Assembly: GCA_027314705.1 (NCBI GenBank)
Contig: DAHVAJ010000014.1
Coordinates: 1-48,734, forward strand
Length of the DNA: 48,734 nucleotides
Reading direction: 5' to 3'
Source: Acidimicrobiaceae bacterium
GTDB taxonomy: Bacteria > Actinomycetota > Acidimicrobiia > Acidimicrobiales > RAAP-2
Below the pieces are notes generated by a model. That model did no database searches and was not told where the DNA came from. It was given only the letters and a program-made list of their open reading frames with translations. Every line of letters begins with the position of its first letter. Position 1 is the stretch's first letter. Of the stretch, positions 40,819 to 48,734 are shown one piece after another. The position numbers were made by a program, and so were the translations under genes.

Positions 40819-41559
40819 ATGTGCGGCCGGATCTCCCTCTACACGCCGCCGGAACGGCTGGCTCGCATCTTCCACGCCGAGCTGGAACCCGGCATCGACG
40901 CGGAAGCCCGTCCAAGCTGGAACGTGCCCCCGACCCGACCGATCCTCGGCCTCGTCGACCCGGCCGGCGACGGCACCGGCCCGCACCGGACCCTCGGACG
41001 GTACCGGTGGGGGCTCGTCCCGTCGTGGGCCAAGGACCCGGCCGTCGGCAACCGCATGTTCAACGCCCGGGCCGAGACGGTGGCGACCAAACCCTCCTTC
41101 CGGGCGGCCTTCGCCGCCCGACGCCTGGCCGTGGTGGCCGACGGCTTCTACGAGTGGCAGCGAGGTCCCGGAGGCGAGCGTCTGCCCTACTACTTCACCC
41201 GGGCCGACGGGGCGCCGCTGGCCCTCGCCGGCCTGTGGGAGCAGTGGTGGGACCGGTCGGCCGGAACGAGAGACGGCGGTGGGGAGGACGTCCGCCCACC
41301 GGACCTGCGCACCTGCACCGTCATCACCACCGGAGCAGGTCCGGACATGACCGGCATCCACGACCGCATGCCGGTGGTGCTCGGCGCGGACCTGCTCGAG
41401 GAGTGGCTGGACCCCGCCCACCGGGACACGCCGGGCCTCGAGTCGCTGCTCGTCCCGGCCGTGGCGGGGACGCTGGTACGCCACCGGGTGGACCGCCGGG
41501 TCGGCAACGTCCGCAACGACGGTCCGCAACTCGTGGACGAGGTGGCGTCCGGGTCCTGA
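40819..41559 (+). CDS. SRAP-domain protein (HMCES/YedK-like)
   Basis: The 246-residue protein begins MCGR; the Cys2 exposed after Met removal forms a covalent bond with abasic sites in single-stranded DNA. Other active-site segments are SWNVPPTRP, RWGLVPSWAKDPAVGNRMFN followed by ARAET, VVADGFYEWQR (Glu) and GIHDRMPVVL (His). The protein shields abasic sites at stalled replication forks. Length matches the family (about 220-250). Confidence 0.95.
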   Translation: MCGRISLYTPPERLARIFHAELEPGIDAEARPSWNVPPTRPILGLVDPAGDGTGPHRTLGRYRWGLVPSWAKDPAVGNRMFNARAETVATKPSFRAAFAARRLAVVADGFYEWQRGPGGERLPYYFTRADGAPLALAGLWEQWWDRSAGTRDGGGEDVRPPDLRTCTVITTGAGPDMTGIHDRMPVVLGADLLEEWLDPAHRDTPGLESLLVPAVAGTLVRHRVDRRVGNVRNDGPQLVDEVASGS

Positions 41560-41579
41560 CCTGTCCGGGCCGGTGGGTG

Positions 41580-41598
41580 GGGGTCGGCCCGGGACCCC
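41580..41598. terminator. Hairpin between convergent SRAP and rpsT genes
   Basis: GGGGTC, a 7-nt loop GGCCCGG and GACCCC form a perfect stem 20 bp past the SRAP stop. It may serve both genes. Confidence 0.45.
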
Positions 41599-41630
41599 TC
41601 AGTCGGACGGGGAGATCGCCCTCGTGCGGG

Positions 41631-41668
41631 CGGGGGTCTCCTCAGGCGGCGGGGGTCTCCTCAGGCGG
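41631..41668. repeat. 19-bp perfect tandem duplication at the rpsT stop
   Basis: CGGGGGTCTCCTCAGGCGG occurs at 41631-41649 and again at 41650-41668, head to tail. The second copy contains the rpsT stop codon (TGA on the minus strand, 41663-41661), so the first is a downstream copy of the gene's last bases. Confidence 0.85.
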
Positions 41669-41930
41669 AAGGCGTGGGCTTCGCCGCCCGGCGCATCAAG
41701 CGGGACTTGCGGTTGGCGGCCTGGTTCTTGTGGATGACGCCCTTGGCCGCGGCCTTGTCGATCCGCTTCACGGCCAGTCGCAACGCCTCGTCGGCGCCCT
41801 CGGCGCCGCTCTCGACGGCGACGGCGGCGGTCTTCGACCGCGTGCGCATCTCCGACCGCACCGACTTGTTGCGGGCCTGGCGCTTCAGCGTCTGCCGGTT
41901 GCGCTTGATCTGACTGCGGAGGGTCGCCAC
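41661..41930 (-). CDS. rpsT: 30S ribosomal protein S20
   Basis: The 89-residue protein binds 16S rRNA in the body of the small subunit. It shows the S20 pattern: RSQIKRNRQTLKRQARNKSV, RSEMRTRSKTAAVAV and GVIHKNQAANRKSRLMRRAA. GTG 41930 follows GAGGACGAG. Autogenous control through a non-ATG start, as known for E. coli rpsT, might apply, but no element was identified. It diverges from lepA with 249 bp between the starts, the usual neighbourhood in Actinobacteria. Confidence 0.96.
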   Translation of the reverse strand: MATLRSQIKRNRQTLKRQARNKSVRSEMRTRSKTAAVAVESGAEGADEALRLAVKRIDKAAAKGVIHKNQAANRKSRLMRRAAKPTPSA

Positions 41931-42164
41931 TGCTCGTCCTCGTCTTCGTGGCCGCGGCCCGGGGGGTGGGCTGCTGCCGGTGGCGCCGGCGGCGGGTCGC
42001 GGCCGGCCGTCGGCGTGACTGGGGTGTGCCGCCGGATGCCCGGGCGGGCGTCCGTCGGGGACACCACAGGCTAGCAGGTCGTCCCGGTGCGCTCCGACCG
42101 GCCTGCCGTCGGGAGCGCCCGTGCCGGCCCGGCTCCGGGCGGCGGATGCGGGGTGTGGCTTGGG

Positions 42165-42170
42165 TACGCT
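42165..42170 (+). promoter_or_regulatory. -10 box of lepA
   Basis: TACGCT lies 9 nt before GTG 42180, without a ribosome binding site in between. Confidence 0.45.
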
Positions 42171-42179
42171 GGGCGGCCC

Positions 42180-43967
42180 GTGGCCCCCATCGACCGCATC
42201 CGCAACTTCTCCGTCATCAGCCACGTCGACCACGGAAAGTCGACGCTCTCCGACCGCATTCTCGAGCTCACCGGGGCGGTCGACCCCCGCCAGATGCGCG
42301 AACAGTACCTCGACTCGATGGACATCGAGCGTGAGCGGGGGATCACCATCAAGGCCCAGAACGTGCGGGTGACCTGGAGGGACCACACGCTCCACCTCAT
42401 CGATACCCCGGGCCACGTCGACTTCGGGTACGAGGTCAGCCGCTCGCTGGCCGCCTGCGAGGGTGCCGTCCTGCTCGTCGACGCCTCCCAGGGCATCCAG
42501 GCCCAGACCCTGGCCAACTGCTACCAGGCGCTCGACAACGACCTCGAGATCGTGGCCGTGCTCAACAAGATCGACCTGCCCGCCGCCGACCCCGAGCGCT
42601 GTGCGGCCGAGATCGAGCAGGTCCTCGGACTCCCGGCCGCGGGCATCCTGCACATCTCGGCCAAGACCGGTCAGGGCGTCCCCGACCTCCTCGACGCCGT
42701 CGTGGCCCGTGTCCCGGCCCCCGGTGGCGACCCGGACGCGCCGCTGCGGGCCCTCATCTTCGACTCGGCCTACGACCAGTACCGCGGGGTGGTGAGCTCC
42801 ATCCGGGTGGTGGACGGCACCCTGCGGGGCACCGACCGGCTCCGGTTCATACAGTCGGGGGCCAATCACGAGATCGAGGAGATCGGGGTCCGCACCCCGA
42901 CCACCGTGCCCGTCGCGTCCCTCGGCCCCGGTGAGGTCGGCTACCTCATCGCCGGGATCAAGGACGTGGGGGGTGCCCGCTCGGGTGAGACGGTCACGAC
43001 CGCCGTCCGTCCGGCCGACGCGGCCCTCGCCGGCTACCGCGATCCGAAGCCCATGGTCTTCTGCGGGCTGTTCCCCATCGACGGCGACGAGCTGCCCGAC
43101 CTGCGCGACGCCCTCGAGAAGCTCCGCCTCAACGACGCCAGCGTGACCTACGAGCCCGAGTCGTCCCGGGCCCTCGGCTTCGGGTTCCGCTGCGGCTTCC
43201 TCGGCCTGCTCCACATGGAGATCGTGCGCGAGCGCCTCGAGCGCGAGTTCGACCTCTCGCTCATTGCCACCGCCCCGTCGGTCGCCTACCGCGCCTATTT
43301 GACCAACGGCGCCGAGGTCGACGTGGACAACCCGAGCGAGCTGCCCGAGCCGGCGCAGCTCGACCACGTCGACGAGCCCATGCTCCGGGCCACCATCCTG
43401 ACCCCGGCCGAGTACACGGGCACCGTGATGGAGCTCTGCCAGAACCGGCGCGCCGAGATGGTCCGGATGGAGTACCTCTCGCCCGAGCGGGTCGAATTCG
43501 TCTACGTGCTCCCCCTCGCCGAGGTGGTGGTCAGCTTCTTCGACCAGCTGAAGAGCCGGACCAAGGGGTATGCGAGCCTCGACTACGAGCCCGAGGGGTA
43601 CGCCACCGCCGACCTGGTCAAGGTCGACCTGCTCATCAACCGGACCCCGGTGGACGCCTTCTCGACCATCGTCCACAAGTCGCAGGCCGACACCTACGGC
43701 CGGCGGATGACCGAGAAGCTCCGGGAGCTGATCCCCCGACAGCTCTTCGACGTGCCCATCCAGGCGGCCATCGGGGGCCGCGTGTTGGCCCGCGAGACGG
43801 TCAAGGCCCGGCGCAAGGACGTCCTGGCCAAGTGCTACGGCGGGGACATCACCCGGAAGCGGAAGCTCCTCGAGAAGCAGAAGGAGGGGAAGAAGAAGAT
43901 GAAGAACATCGGCCGGGTCGAGGTCCCCCAGGAGGCCTTCGTGTCGGCCCTCCGTCTCGACGACTGA
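42180..43967 (+). CDS. lepA: Elongation factor 4 (ribosomal back-translocase LepA)
   Basis: The 595-residue GTPase has G1 SHVDHGKST (14-22), the switch [11 protein letters not shown]3 [16 protein letters not shown]4 NKIDLP and ISAKTGQGV. LepA-specific stretches include [47 protein letters not shown] and the C-terminal [20 protein letters not shown] with [18 protein letters not shown]. It acts on the ribosome in translation under stress and in subunit assembly. GTG 42180 is preferred over 42087 because the protein family starts near the IRNFSVISH motif and a -10 box stands just upstream. Confidence 0.97.
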   Translation: MAPIDRIRNFSVISHVDHGKSTLSDRILELTGAVDPRQMREQYLDSMDIERERGITIKAQNVRVTWRDHTLHLIDTPGHVDFGYEVSRSLAACEGAVLLVDASQGIQAQTLANCYQALDNDLEIVAVLNKIDLPAADPERCAAEIEQVLGLPAAGILHISAKTGQGVPDLLDAVVARVPAPGGDPDAPLRALIFDSAYDQYRGVVSSIRVVDGTLRGTDRLRFIQSGANHEIEEIGVRTPTTVPVASLGPGEVGYLIAGIKDVGGARSGETVTTAVRPADAALAGYRDPKPMVFCGLFPIDGDELPDLRDALEKLRLNDASVTYEPESSRALGFGFRCGFLGLLHMEIVRERLEREFDLSLIATAPSVAYRAYLTNGAEVDVDNPSELPEPAQLDHVDEPMLRATILTPAEYTGTVMELCQNRRAEMVRMEYLSPERVEFVYVLPLAEVVVSFFDQLKSRTKGYASLDYEPEGYATADLVKVDLLINRTPVDAFSTIVHKSQADTYGRRMTEKLRELIPRQLFDVPIQAAIGGRVLARETVKARRKDVLAKCYGGDITRKRKLLEKQKEGKKKMKNIGRVEVPQEAFVSALRLDD

Positions 43968-44074
43968 CCCCCGGGCGGCCGGTTCGCCGACCCGGGATGC
44001 CTGATGCCGGATGCCATCCTCCGCAGCGATCCGGGGACGCCGGCGAACGGTCCGGCGGCTGCCCGGCTGACCAC

Positions 44075-44080
44075 TATCGT
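44075..44080 (+). promoter_or_regulatory. -10 box of the polysaccharide ABC exporter operon
   Basis: TATCGT is followed by exactly 7 nt and ATG 44088. This decides the start against the longer in-frame reading from 44004. Confidence 0.5.
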
Positions 44081-44087
44081 GGCCGAG

Positions 44088-45296
44088 ATGCCCGACGGAT
44101 CGTCGATCACCGTCTCCCAGGTGTCCAAGACCTACCGGATCCTCCGCCAGGAGGACAAGGACAACTACGCGGCGGAAGCCCTGATCAAGCGGCTCAAGGG
44201 CCGCAAGAAGCGCCCGGAGACGTTCGAGGCGCTCCATGACGTGTCCTTCACCGTCGGTTGGGGCGAGGTCGTGGGCATCATCGGCCGCAACGGTGCCGGC
44301 AAGAGCACGCTGCTCAAGATCATCAACCGCATCACCGCGCCGACGACGGGTCGGATCGAGCTCGGCGGCCGGGTCGGCAGCCTGCTCGAGGTGGGCACCG
44401 GCTTCCACCCCGAATTGACGGGCCGGGAGAACGTCTTCCTCAACGGCACACTGCTCGGGATGCGGCGCAAGGAGATCGCCGAGCGGTTCGACGCCATCGT
44501 CGAGTTCGCCGGCACGGCGAAGTTCCTCGACACCCAGGTCAAGCGGTACTCGACCGGCATGTACGTCCGCCTGGCCTTCGCCGTCGCCGCCCATCTCGAC
44601 TCGGAGATCCTGGTCGTCGACGAGGTCCTCGCCGTGGGCGACTCGGACTTCCAGGCCAAGTGCCTGGGCAAGATGCGCGAGGTGGCCAGGGACGGCCGCA
44701 CCGTCCTGGTGGTGAGCCACCAACTCCAGACCGTGTCCGACCTGTGCACGTCGGCCCTCTATCTCGACGCCGGCCGCCTGGTCCTCCACGGCACGGTGGA
44801 AGAGGCCCTCGAGGAGTACAAGCGCAGCTTCGCCCGCTCGGCCTCGGCCCGCCAGGTGCCGCGGCACCGGCCCGGGACGGGTGAGCTCCGCTTCACCGGC
44901 GTGGGCACGGCCTCGGACATCACCCGGCCCGGGGAGGACGTCTGCGTGGAGTTCGCCGTCGGGGCCAATCCCGGATTGGGCAAGCGGTACTACGTCTCCG
45001 CGTTCGTGGTCAACGAGGACGGGATGGTGATCGCCCAGTGCGATTCCCGGGTCGTCGACTTCTGGCTCGACCCCTCGACCGATGTCCAAGGGCGCCTCCT
45101 CATGCGGACCCCCTGGCTCAAGTCCGGTACCTACGCGGTCGACCTCTTCCTCTATGCCGGCGGTCGGGCCACGGACATCTGGGAGCAGGCCTGCCACTTC
45201 CAGGTGCTGCCCGTGACTCCCTACGCGCACGCCACCACCCCTGACGGCACCGACCACGGTGTCGTCTACCCCGATTTCGACTACGCGGAGACCTGA
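44088..45296 (+). CDS. wzt: Polysaccharide ABC exporter ATPase, Wzt-like with C-terminal carbohydrate-binding domain
   Basis: The 402-residue protein has Walker A GRNGAGKST (66-74), the Q-loop region LLEVGTGFHPELTGRENVFL, a signature YSTGMYVRLAFAVAAH and Walker B EILVVDEVLAVGD. From about residue 270 it carries a beta-rich domain (FAVGANPGLGKRYYVSAFVV, then GTYAVDLFLYAGG), the Wzt C-terminal domain that recognises the glycan chain. With the adjacent permease it would export an O-antigen-like or teichoic-type glycan across the membrane. The gap to the permease gene is 6 bp. Confidence 0.92.
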   Translation: MPDGSSITVSQVSKTYRILRQEDKDNYAAEALIKRLKGRKKRPETFEALHDVSFTVGWGEVVGIIGRNGAGKSTLLKIINRITAPTTGRIELGGRVGSLLEVGTGFHPELTGRENVFLNGTLLGMRRKEIAERFDAIVEFAGTAKFLDTQVKRYSTGMYVRLAFAVAAHLDSEILVVDEVLAVGDSDFQAKCLGKMREVARDGRTVLVVSHQLQTVSDLCTSALYLDAGRLVLHGTVEEALEEYKRSFARSASARQVPRHRPGTGELRFTGVGTASDITRPGEDVCVEFAVGANPGLGKRYYVSAFVVNEDGMVIAQCDSRVVDFWLDPSTDVQGRLLMRTPWLKSGTYAVDLFLYAGGRATDIWEQACHFQVLPVTPYAHATTPDGTDHGVVYPDFDYAET

Positions 45297-45302
45297 GCCC
45301 TC

Positions 45303-46124
45303 GTGCGCACCGTCGTCATCACACCACCCCGGCGCTTCTCGCTGCCCAAGGTCTCCGAGTTGTGGGAGGCGCGCGAGGTCCTCTACCGGTTCGGCGCCAG
45401 GGACGTCACCCTGCGGTACCGCCAGACCCTCCTCGGCGTGGTCTGGGTCATCCTGCAGCCGCTGCTCACCGCCGTGGTCTTCACGCTCGTGTTCAACAAG
45501 GTCGCGGGCCTCAAGGCTCCCGGCGGGGTCCCCTACGCCATCTTCAGCTTTGTGGGCCTGCTCGCCTGGAACCTGTTCAGCGGGATCATCAACCGGTCGC
45601 AGGGATCGCTCGTCTCCAACCGGGACCTGGTGTCCAAGGTCTTCTTCCCGCGCATGCTGGTGCCGCTGGCCACGGTGTATTCGTGCGTGGTCGACTTCGT
45701 GGTGTCGACGGCGTTCCTCGTCATCCTGATGATCGTCTACGGAATCTCCCCGAGTGCGGCCGTCGTGCTCGTCCCCGTGTGGACGCTCATGGTCGTCCTG
45801 TTGGCGAGCGGCGTCGGGCTCGTGACCTCGGCACTCACGGTTCGCTACCGGGACGTCAGCTACTTCGTCCCCTTCTTGCTCCAGTTCCTGCTGTACGCCA
45901 GCCCGATCGCCTACGCGGTGACGGCTGTGCCGGCCAAGTACCGCTGGGTCTACGAGATCAACCCGCTCACCTGGATCCTCCAGGAGTTCCGCTGGGGCTT
46001 CCTCGCCCAGCCCATGCCACCGGCCTGGCAGATCGTGCTCTCCGTGGTGGTTCCGGTGGCGGTGTTCCTCGGTGGTGCGGTCATCTTCGAGCAGATGGAG
46101 CGGGGGTTCGCCGACGTCATCTGA
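45303..46124 (+). CDS. wzm: Polysaccharide ABC exporter permease, Wzm/ABC-2 type
   Basis: The 273-residue protein has an N-terminal amphipathic segment with RDVTLRYRQTLLGVVWVILQ, typical of Wzm/TagG permeases, then six hydrophobic helices (for example TAVVFTLVFNKVAG, VDFVVSTAFLVILMIVYG and LLQFLLYASPIAYAV). The conserved YEINPLTWILQEFRW is the pre-helix motif of the family. It forms the channel for the Wzt ATPase. GTG 45303 lies 6 nt after the Wzt stop, and no clear ribosome binding site is seen. Confidence 0.92.
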   Translation: MRTVVITPPRRFSLPKVSELWEAREVLYRFGARDVTLRYRQTLLGVVWVILQPLLTAVVFTLVFNKVAGLKAPGGVPYAIFSFVGLLAWNLFSGIINRSQGSLVSNRDLVSKVFFPRMLVPLATVYSCVVDFVVSTAFLVILMIVYGISPSAAVVLVPVWTLMVVLLASGVGLVTSALTVRYRDVSYFVPFLLQFLLYASPIAYAVTAVPAKYRWVYEINPLTWILQEFRWGFLAQPMPPAWQIVLSVVVPVAVFLGGAVIFEQMERGFADVI

Positions 46125-46893
46125 GCCTCGATCCATCGACCGTGACCTGGGCGGCGTGCTGCACCCCGGGCTGCCTGCTCGTCCCCGACGCTGGAGGTTC
46201 CCCACCCTCCGACCACGACCGTCGGGGTGACCTCCATCGTGGCCGTGGGCCGGCCATTCGAGGCTCCGGGCCTCCCAGGGGCTACACTCCCGCGTCGGCA
46301 ATGCTCGCCCGGCGCGCTCCTTCTCCATGCCCAAGACCCTCGTGGAGTACCGTCGCCAAGGAGACAATGCCATCGCTTCCCATCACCCTGACGCAGACCG
46401 GGTCATGAGTTCGGGTCTGCCTACTCGTCCCCGGTGGGCAGGAGGCACCGCAGACGAGCCTGATGGCCCGGCCGCTCGCATCCGTCGGCATCGCCCACGA
46501 AGGCACGAGCAGTGACCGTTCATCACCGAGCCGCACGCTCGGGATGCACGCCGACCGGACCCCGCCCCCCGTCTCCTCCCCAGCCTGCAGCCGTCCTCGG
46601 GCTCCCGTCTTCAACTTCACGGTGCGGCATGGTCGGCACTCGACGCCTGCGTTCCCGGCGGACGGCCGGCCATCACCACCGTTTGTCACCCCCGGTGACC
46701 CCCCGTCCCTCAGCACTCGTGAGTCGTCAGCTCGGCCCACGGTCAACCCCCGCCGCACGTAGACCCCAATTCGATCCGAGCCCTTCAACGCCTCGTGAGC
46801 GGCGGAGTCTGCCCTGGTCCGGGGGCGCGTACCGACCTCCGCTGGCTTCGCAGTGCGTCCTCGCCGCCTCTCTCGTTGATCGGAGCCCTCGAC
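46125..46893. other. 770-bp gene-free stretch in the polysaccharide locus
   Basis: No frame on either strand looks like a real protein. It holds a promoter-like TACACT (46282-46287) and, 80 nt on, AAGGAG before an ATG at 46367 that opens only a 13-residue frame. A perfect palindrome, GTCACC-CCC-GGTGAC, is at 46685-46699. The DNA is less GC-rich than the core genes. It may be the long leader and operator region of the glycosyltransferase gene, or the scar of a lost gene. Confidence 0.45.
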
Positions 46894-48057
46894 GTGACTA
46901 GCCGCATTCGGTGCCTGCTGGTGTCCCCCCTCCCACCGGGCGACGCAGAGAGCGGGGACTGCCAGTACACCCGAGATCTCCTGGCCGATCCTCCGGACGG
47001 CGTCGAGTATGTGCACTACAGCGAAGCCCTGGAGACGGGTGAGCTCCGCGCCGGTGCGTCCTGGACGCTGGGCGAGCGCACTCCGCACAGCGTCGAAGAC
47101 GTCCGTACGGCCACGATCCGTCTCAAATTGCATGCATTGCGCCGGCTGGGGGTGCTGTTGCCGGAGCCGGTCCGCTGCTGGCACGTATCGGGCTCCTTTG
47201 ACGTGATCCACGTCCACTACATGCCGACACGCTTCACGGGAGTCGTGCCTCCCGTCGTCGCCACCGACAGTGCAGGTGGCTTCTGGTACTGGAGGTACGG
47301 TCACGGTATACCGGCGGAGCGGGTGTGGTCGATGCTGCGGCGCGAGCGCAAGCTCGCGCAGCGCTACTCGTATGTTCATCCGACCGCTCGCCCAGACGGG
47401 GCCGCCGCCTGCCTGTTCTTCGTCGAGTCCGGTATCCGGTTGGCCGCGGAGCTCGGAGCGACCGGGCCCGGACTGAGGACCTGCTCGCCCGGGATCCCCT
47501 CGGCCAGGGCCCAGACGCAGCGCCAGGCCGTGCCGACGCTCGCCTTCGTCGCTCGCAACTTCGAGATCAAGGGTGGACCTGACGTGCTCGAGATTCACCG
47601 TCGCGTGCGTCAGGAGCATCCCAATGCGCGGTTGCTCGTCGCCGGACCCGAGCAACGCCCGGACGCTGGTGACGGCGTCGACTGGCTGGGGCCGCTTTCG
47701 CGCGAGGACGTTTATGACCGGGTCTACTCGCAGGCGGATGTCCTCGTGTACCCGTCGCGGCTCGACACGGCCGGATTCGCGGTGCTCGAGGCACTGGCCC
47801 ACGGGGTACCGGTCGTGGCGCCGAGGACGTTCGCGTTTCCGGACATGGTCCGGGACCACAAGACCGGGTTTCTCTTCGAGGCGGGGGACGTGGAAGCGGC
47901 GACCAGTGCCACGTTGCGACTTCTCGCAGACACCGAACTCTGGACGTCGATGTCTGCAGCGGCCCGCACCGACTTCGAAGCGCGGTTCTCGGTCCCTGCT
48001 CGGGCACGCACCCTGCGTGCCGCCTATGGCGAGGCAGCCCGAGCCCGGCGCCGATAG
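46894..48057 (+). CDS. Glycosyltransferase (GT-B fold, GT4-like)
   Basis: The 387-residue protein has an N-terminal acceptor half (IRCLLVSPLPPGDAESGDCQ, FDVIHVHYMP) and a C-terminal donor half: TLAFVARNFEIKGGPDVLEI, ARLLVAGPEQRP, DVLVYPSRLDTAGFAVLEAL and AHGVPVVAPR. The E-x7-E signature appears as TAGFAVLEAL with only one Glu, so the donor site is slightly unusual. It would transfer a sugar from an activated donor onto the exported glycan. GTG 46894 is preferred since the frame upstream to 46795 looks non-coding. Codon use is less GC-biased than in the housekeeping genes. Confidence 0.82.
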   Translation: MTSRIRCLLVSPLPPGDAESGDCQYTRDLLADPPDGVEYVHYSEALETGELRAGASWTLGERTPHSVEDVRTATIRLKLHALRRLGVLLPEPVRCWHVSGSFDVIHVHYMPTRFTGVVPPVVATDSAGGFWYWRYGHGIPAERVWSMLRRERKLAQRYSYVHPTARPDGAAACLFFVESGIRLAAELGATGPGLRTCSPGIPSARAQTQRQAVPTLAFVARNFEIKGGPDVLEIHRRVRQEHPNARLLVAGPEQRPDAGDGVDWLGPLSREDVYDRVYSQADVLVYPSRLDTAGFAVLEALAHGVPVVAPRTFAFPDMVRDHKTGFLFEAGDVEAATSATLRLLADTELWTSMSAAARTDFEARFSVPARARTLRAAYGEAARARRR

Positions 48058-48152
48058 GAGGGAGCGGCGCCCCGGGGACTACCAGCCCGTCGTGGCCCCT
48101 CCCTCACCCCCTGATCCGGCTCACTCCGTCGACCGTGGGAGTCCTCGGCCCC

Positions 48153-48734
48153 TCAAGGGCCCACCCTGCGCCACCATTCGGCGTGGACGGCCGCACTGGC
48201 CTCCCAGGTGTACCGGCCGGCCCGGATCCTGCCCCGGGCCACGAGGTCGTCCGTCTCCGTCCCCCCGGCCACGGCGGCCTGGATCCCGGCGGCCAGTCCC
48301 GGACCATCCGGCTCGACCAGGTAGGCGGCCTCTCCACACACCTCGGGGAGCGAGCTGCGACGGGCGGCCACGACGGGCACACCGGCGGCCATGCCCTCGA
48401 GGACCGGGAGGCCGAAGCCCTCGTAGGTCGACGGGACCACCAGGGTCGAGGCGGCACCGAGGACGCCGAGCGCAACGGCGTCGTCGAGCCTGCCCGTCCG
48501 GACGGTGCGGTGATGTCCGGCGAACAGACGGTCGCGGCGGGGGTCGGCGGGGCCCATGAGCACGAGCTGGACGTCCGGGAGCGCCGGTTCGAGCAGCGAC
48601 CAGGCATCCGCCAGGCCAGCGAGGTTCTTGCGGTCCGTGCACCCCCCGGCGTGCAGCACGAACGGGCGTCGGATCCCGAGCTCGGCAAGCTCGGCATCCC
48701 CGAGGGGCGACGCGTCGAAGAAGCGCTGGGCCAC
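48153..48734 (-). CDS. Glycosyltransferase family 4, C-terminal half (5' end outside window)
   Basis: About 193 residues of the donor half are visible: FVLHAGGCTDRKNLAGLADA, VQLVLMGPADPRRDRL, ASTLVVPSTYEGFGLPVLEG with the E-x7-E signature, MAAGVPVVAARRSSLPEVCG and EAAYLVEPDGP. The GTG at the very edge is unlikely to be the real start because GT4 proteins are about 350-400 residues long and the missing part is the acceptor domain. It is convergent with the upstream glycosyltransferase; the 95-bp gap between them holds nothing clear. Confidence 0.88.
   Translation of the reverse strand: MAQRFFDASPLGDAELAELGIRRPFVLHAGGCTDRKNLAGLADAWSLLEPALPDVQLVLMGPADPRRDRLFAGHHRTVRTGRLDDAVALGVLGAASTLVVPSTYEGFGLPVLEGMAAGVPVVAARRSSLPEVCGEAAYLVEPDGPGLAAGIQAAVAGGTETDDLVARGRIRAGRYTWEASAAVHAEWWRRVGP

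Noticed and set aside
44004-44087. Upstream 28-codon extension of the Wzt ATPase
   Set aside because: The extension would include the -10 box TATCGT and lacks family similarity; ATG 44088 fits the leaderless spacing.
41661-46373. 1570-codon minus-strand frame
   Set aside because: Only its last 89 codons (rpsT) are real; the rest is antisense to lepA, wzt and wzm.
46282-47859. 525-codon minus-strand frame over the gene-free stretch and glycosyltransferase
   Set aside because: No motif, no ribosome site, and it is antisense to a clear GT-B glycosyltransferase for most of its length.
1-48734. CRISPR arrays, prophage or complete insertion sequences
   Set aside because: No regularly spaced repeats, no phage structural genes and no intact transposase were found on either strand.

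Overview
The window comes from a high-GC actinobacterium, most likely of the class Acidimicrobiia. The evidence is the gene content: a secreted protein built of 'VAADGGVFAFGDA' repeats, F420-type LLM oxidoreductases, an ImuA'-ImuB-DnaE2 SOS cassette, a FolP2-like synthase, DUF1707 and DUF2510 proteins. A second sign is that many genes have a TANNNT -10 box only 5-10 nt before the start codon, which points to leaderless mRNAs. No rRNA or CRISPR array was seen. One tRNA is present, tRNA-Ala(GGC).

Layout. 1-2.3 kb: the 5' part of the repeat protein, a decayed IS3-type transposase fragment and a tRNA-Ala. 2.5-13.4 kb: housekeeping and small conserved genes (a secreted protein, leuS, an LLM oxidoreductase, a DUF1707 protein, PAC2, an APH-like kinase, a thioredoxin-TPR protein, folP, holA, a DUF2510 membrane protein). 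13.7-18.8 kb: the SOS mutagenesis operon imuA'-imuB-dnaE2 (minus strand), with a LexA-type palindrome lying on its own start codon. 18.8-25 kb: GNAT, a Baeyer-Villiger-type monooxygenase, a zinc alcohol dehydrogenase, a probable structured RNA with its own promoter and terminator, an MFS transporter, two small coupled membrane proteins and a ferredoxin fragment that has lost most of its cluster cysteines. 25.2-27.6 kb: a small HTH-like protein, a frameshifted Na+/H+ antiporter and a DinB/MDMPI-fold protein.

27.7-39.3 kb is a divergent catabolic island. The minus operon runs hypothetical - TetR - CYP123-like P450 - SDR - CYP51-like P450 - ferredoxin - NTF2-like. The plus operon runs HIBADH-like dehydrogenase - aldehyde dehydrogenase - CMD - SDR - enoyl-CoA hydratase - LLM oxidoreductase - thioesterase. 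They share one short intergenic region with a palindromic double -10 box and a TetR-like operator. The set closely resembles the cyp51 neighbourhood of Mycobacterium tuberculosis (Rv0763c-Rv0771, from memory). A solute-binding lipoprotein without its transporter follows.

40.8-48.7 kb: an SRAP DNA-protein crosslink protein, rpsT and lepA, then a cell-surface polysaccharide locus (Wzt-type ATPase, Wzm-type permease and two glycosyltransferases, the last cut by the window end) with a 770-bp gene-free stretch inside it.

All calls come from reading the sequence. Family names rest on recognised motifs, not on database searches.
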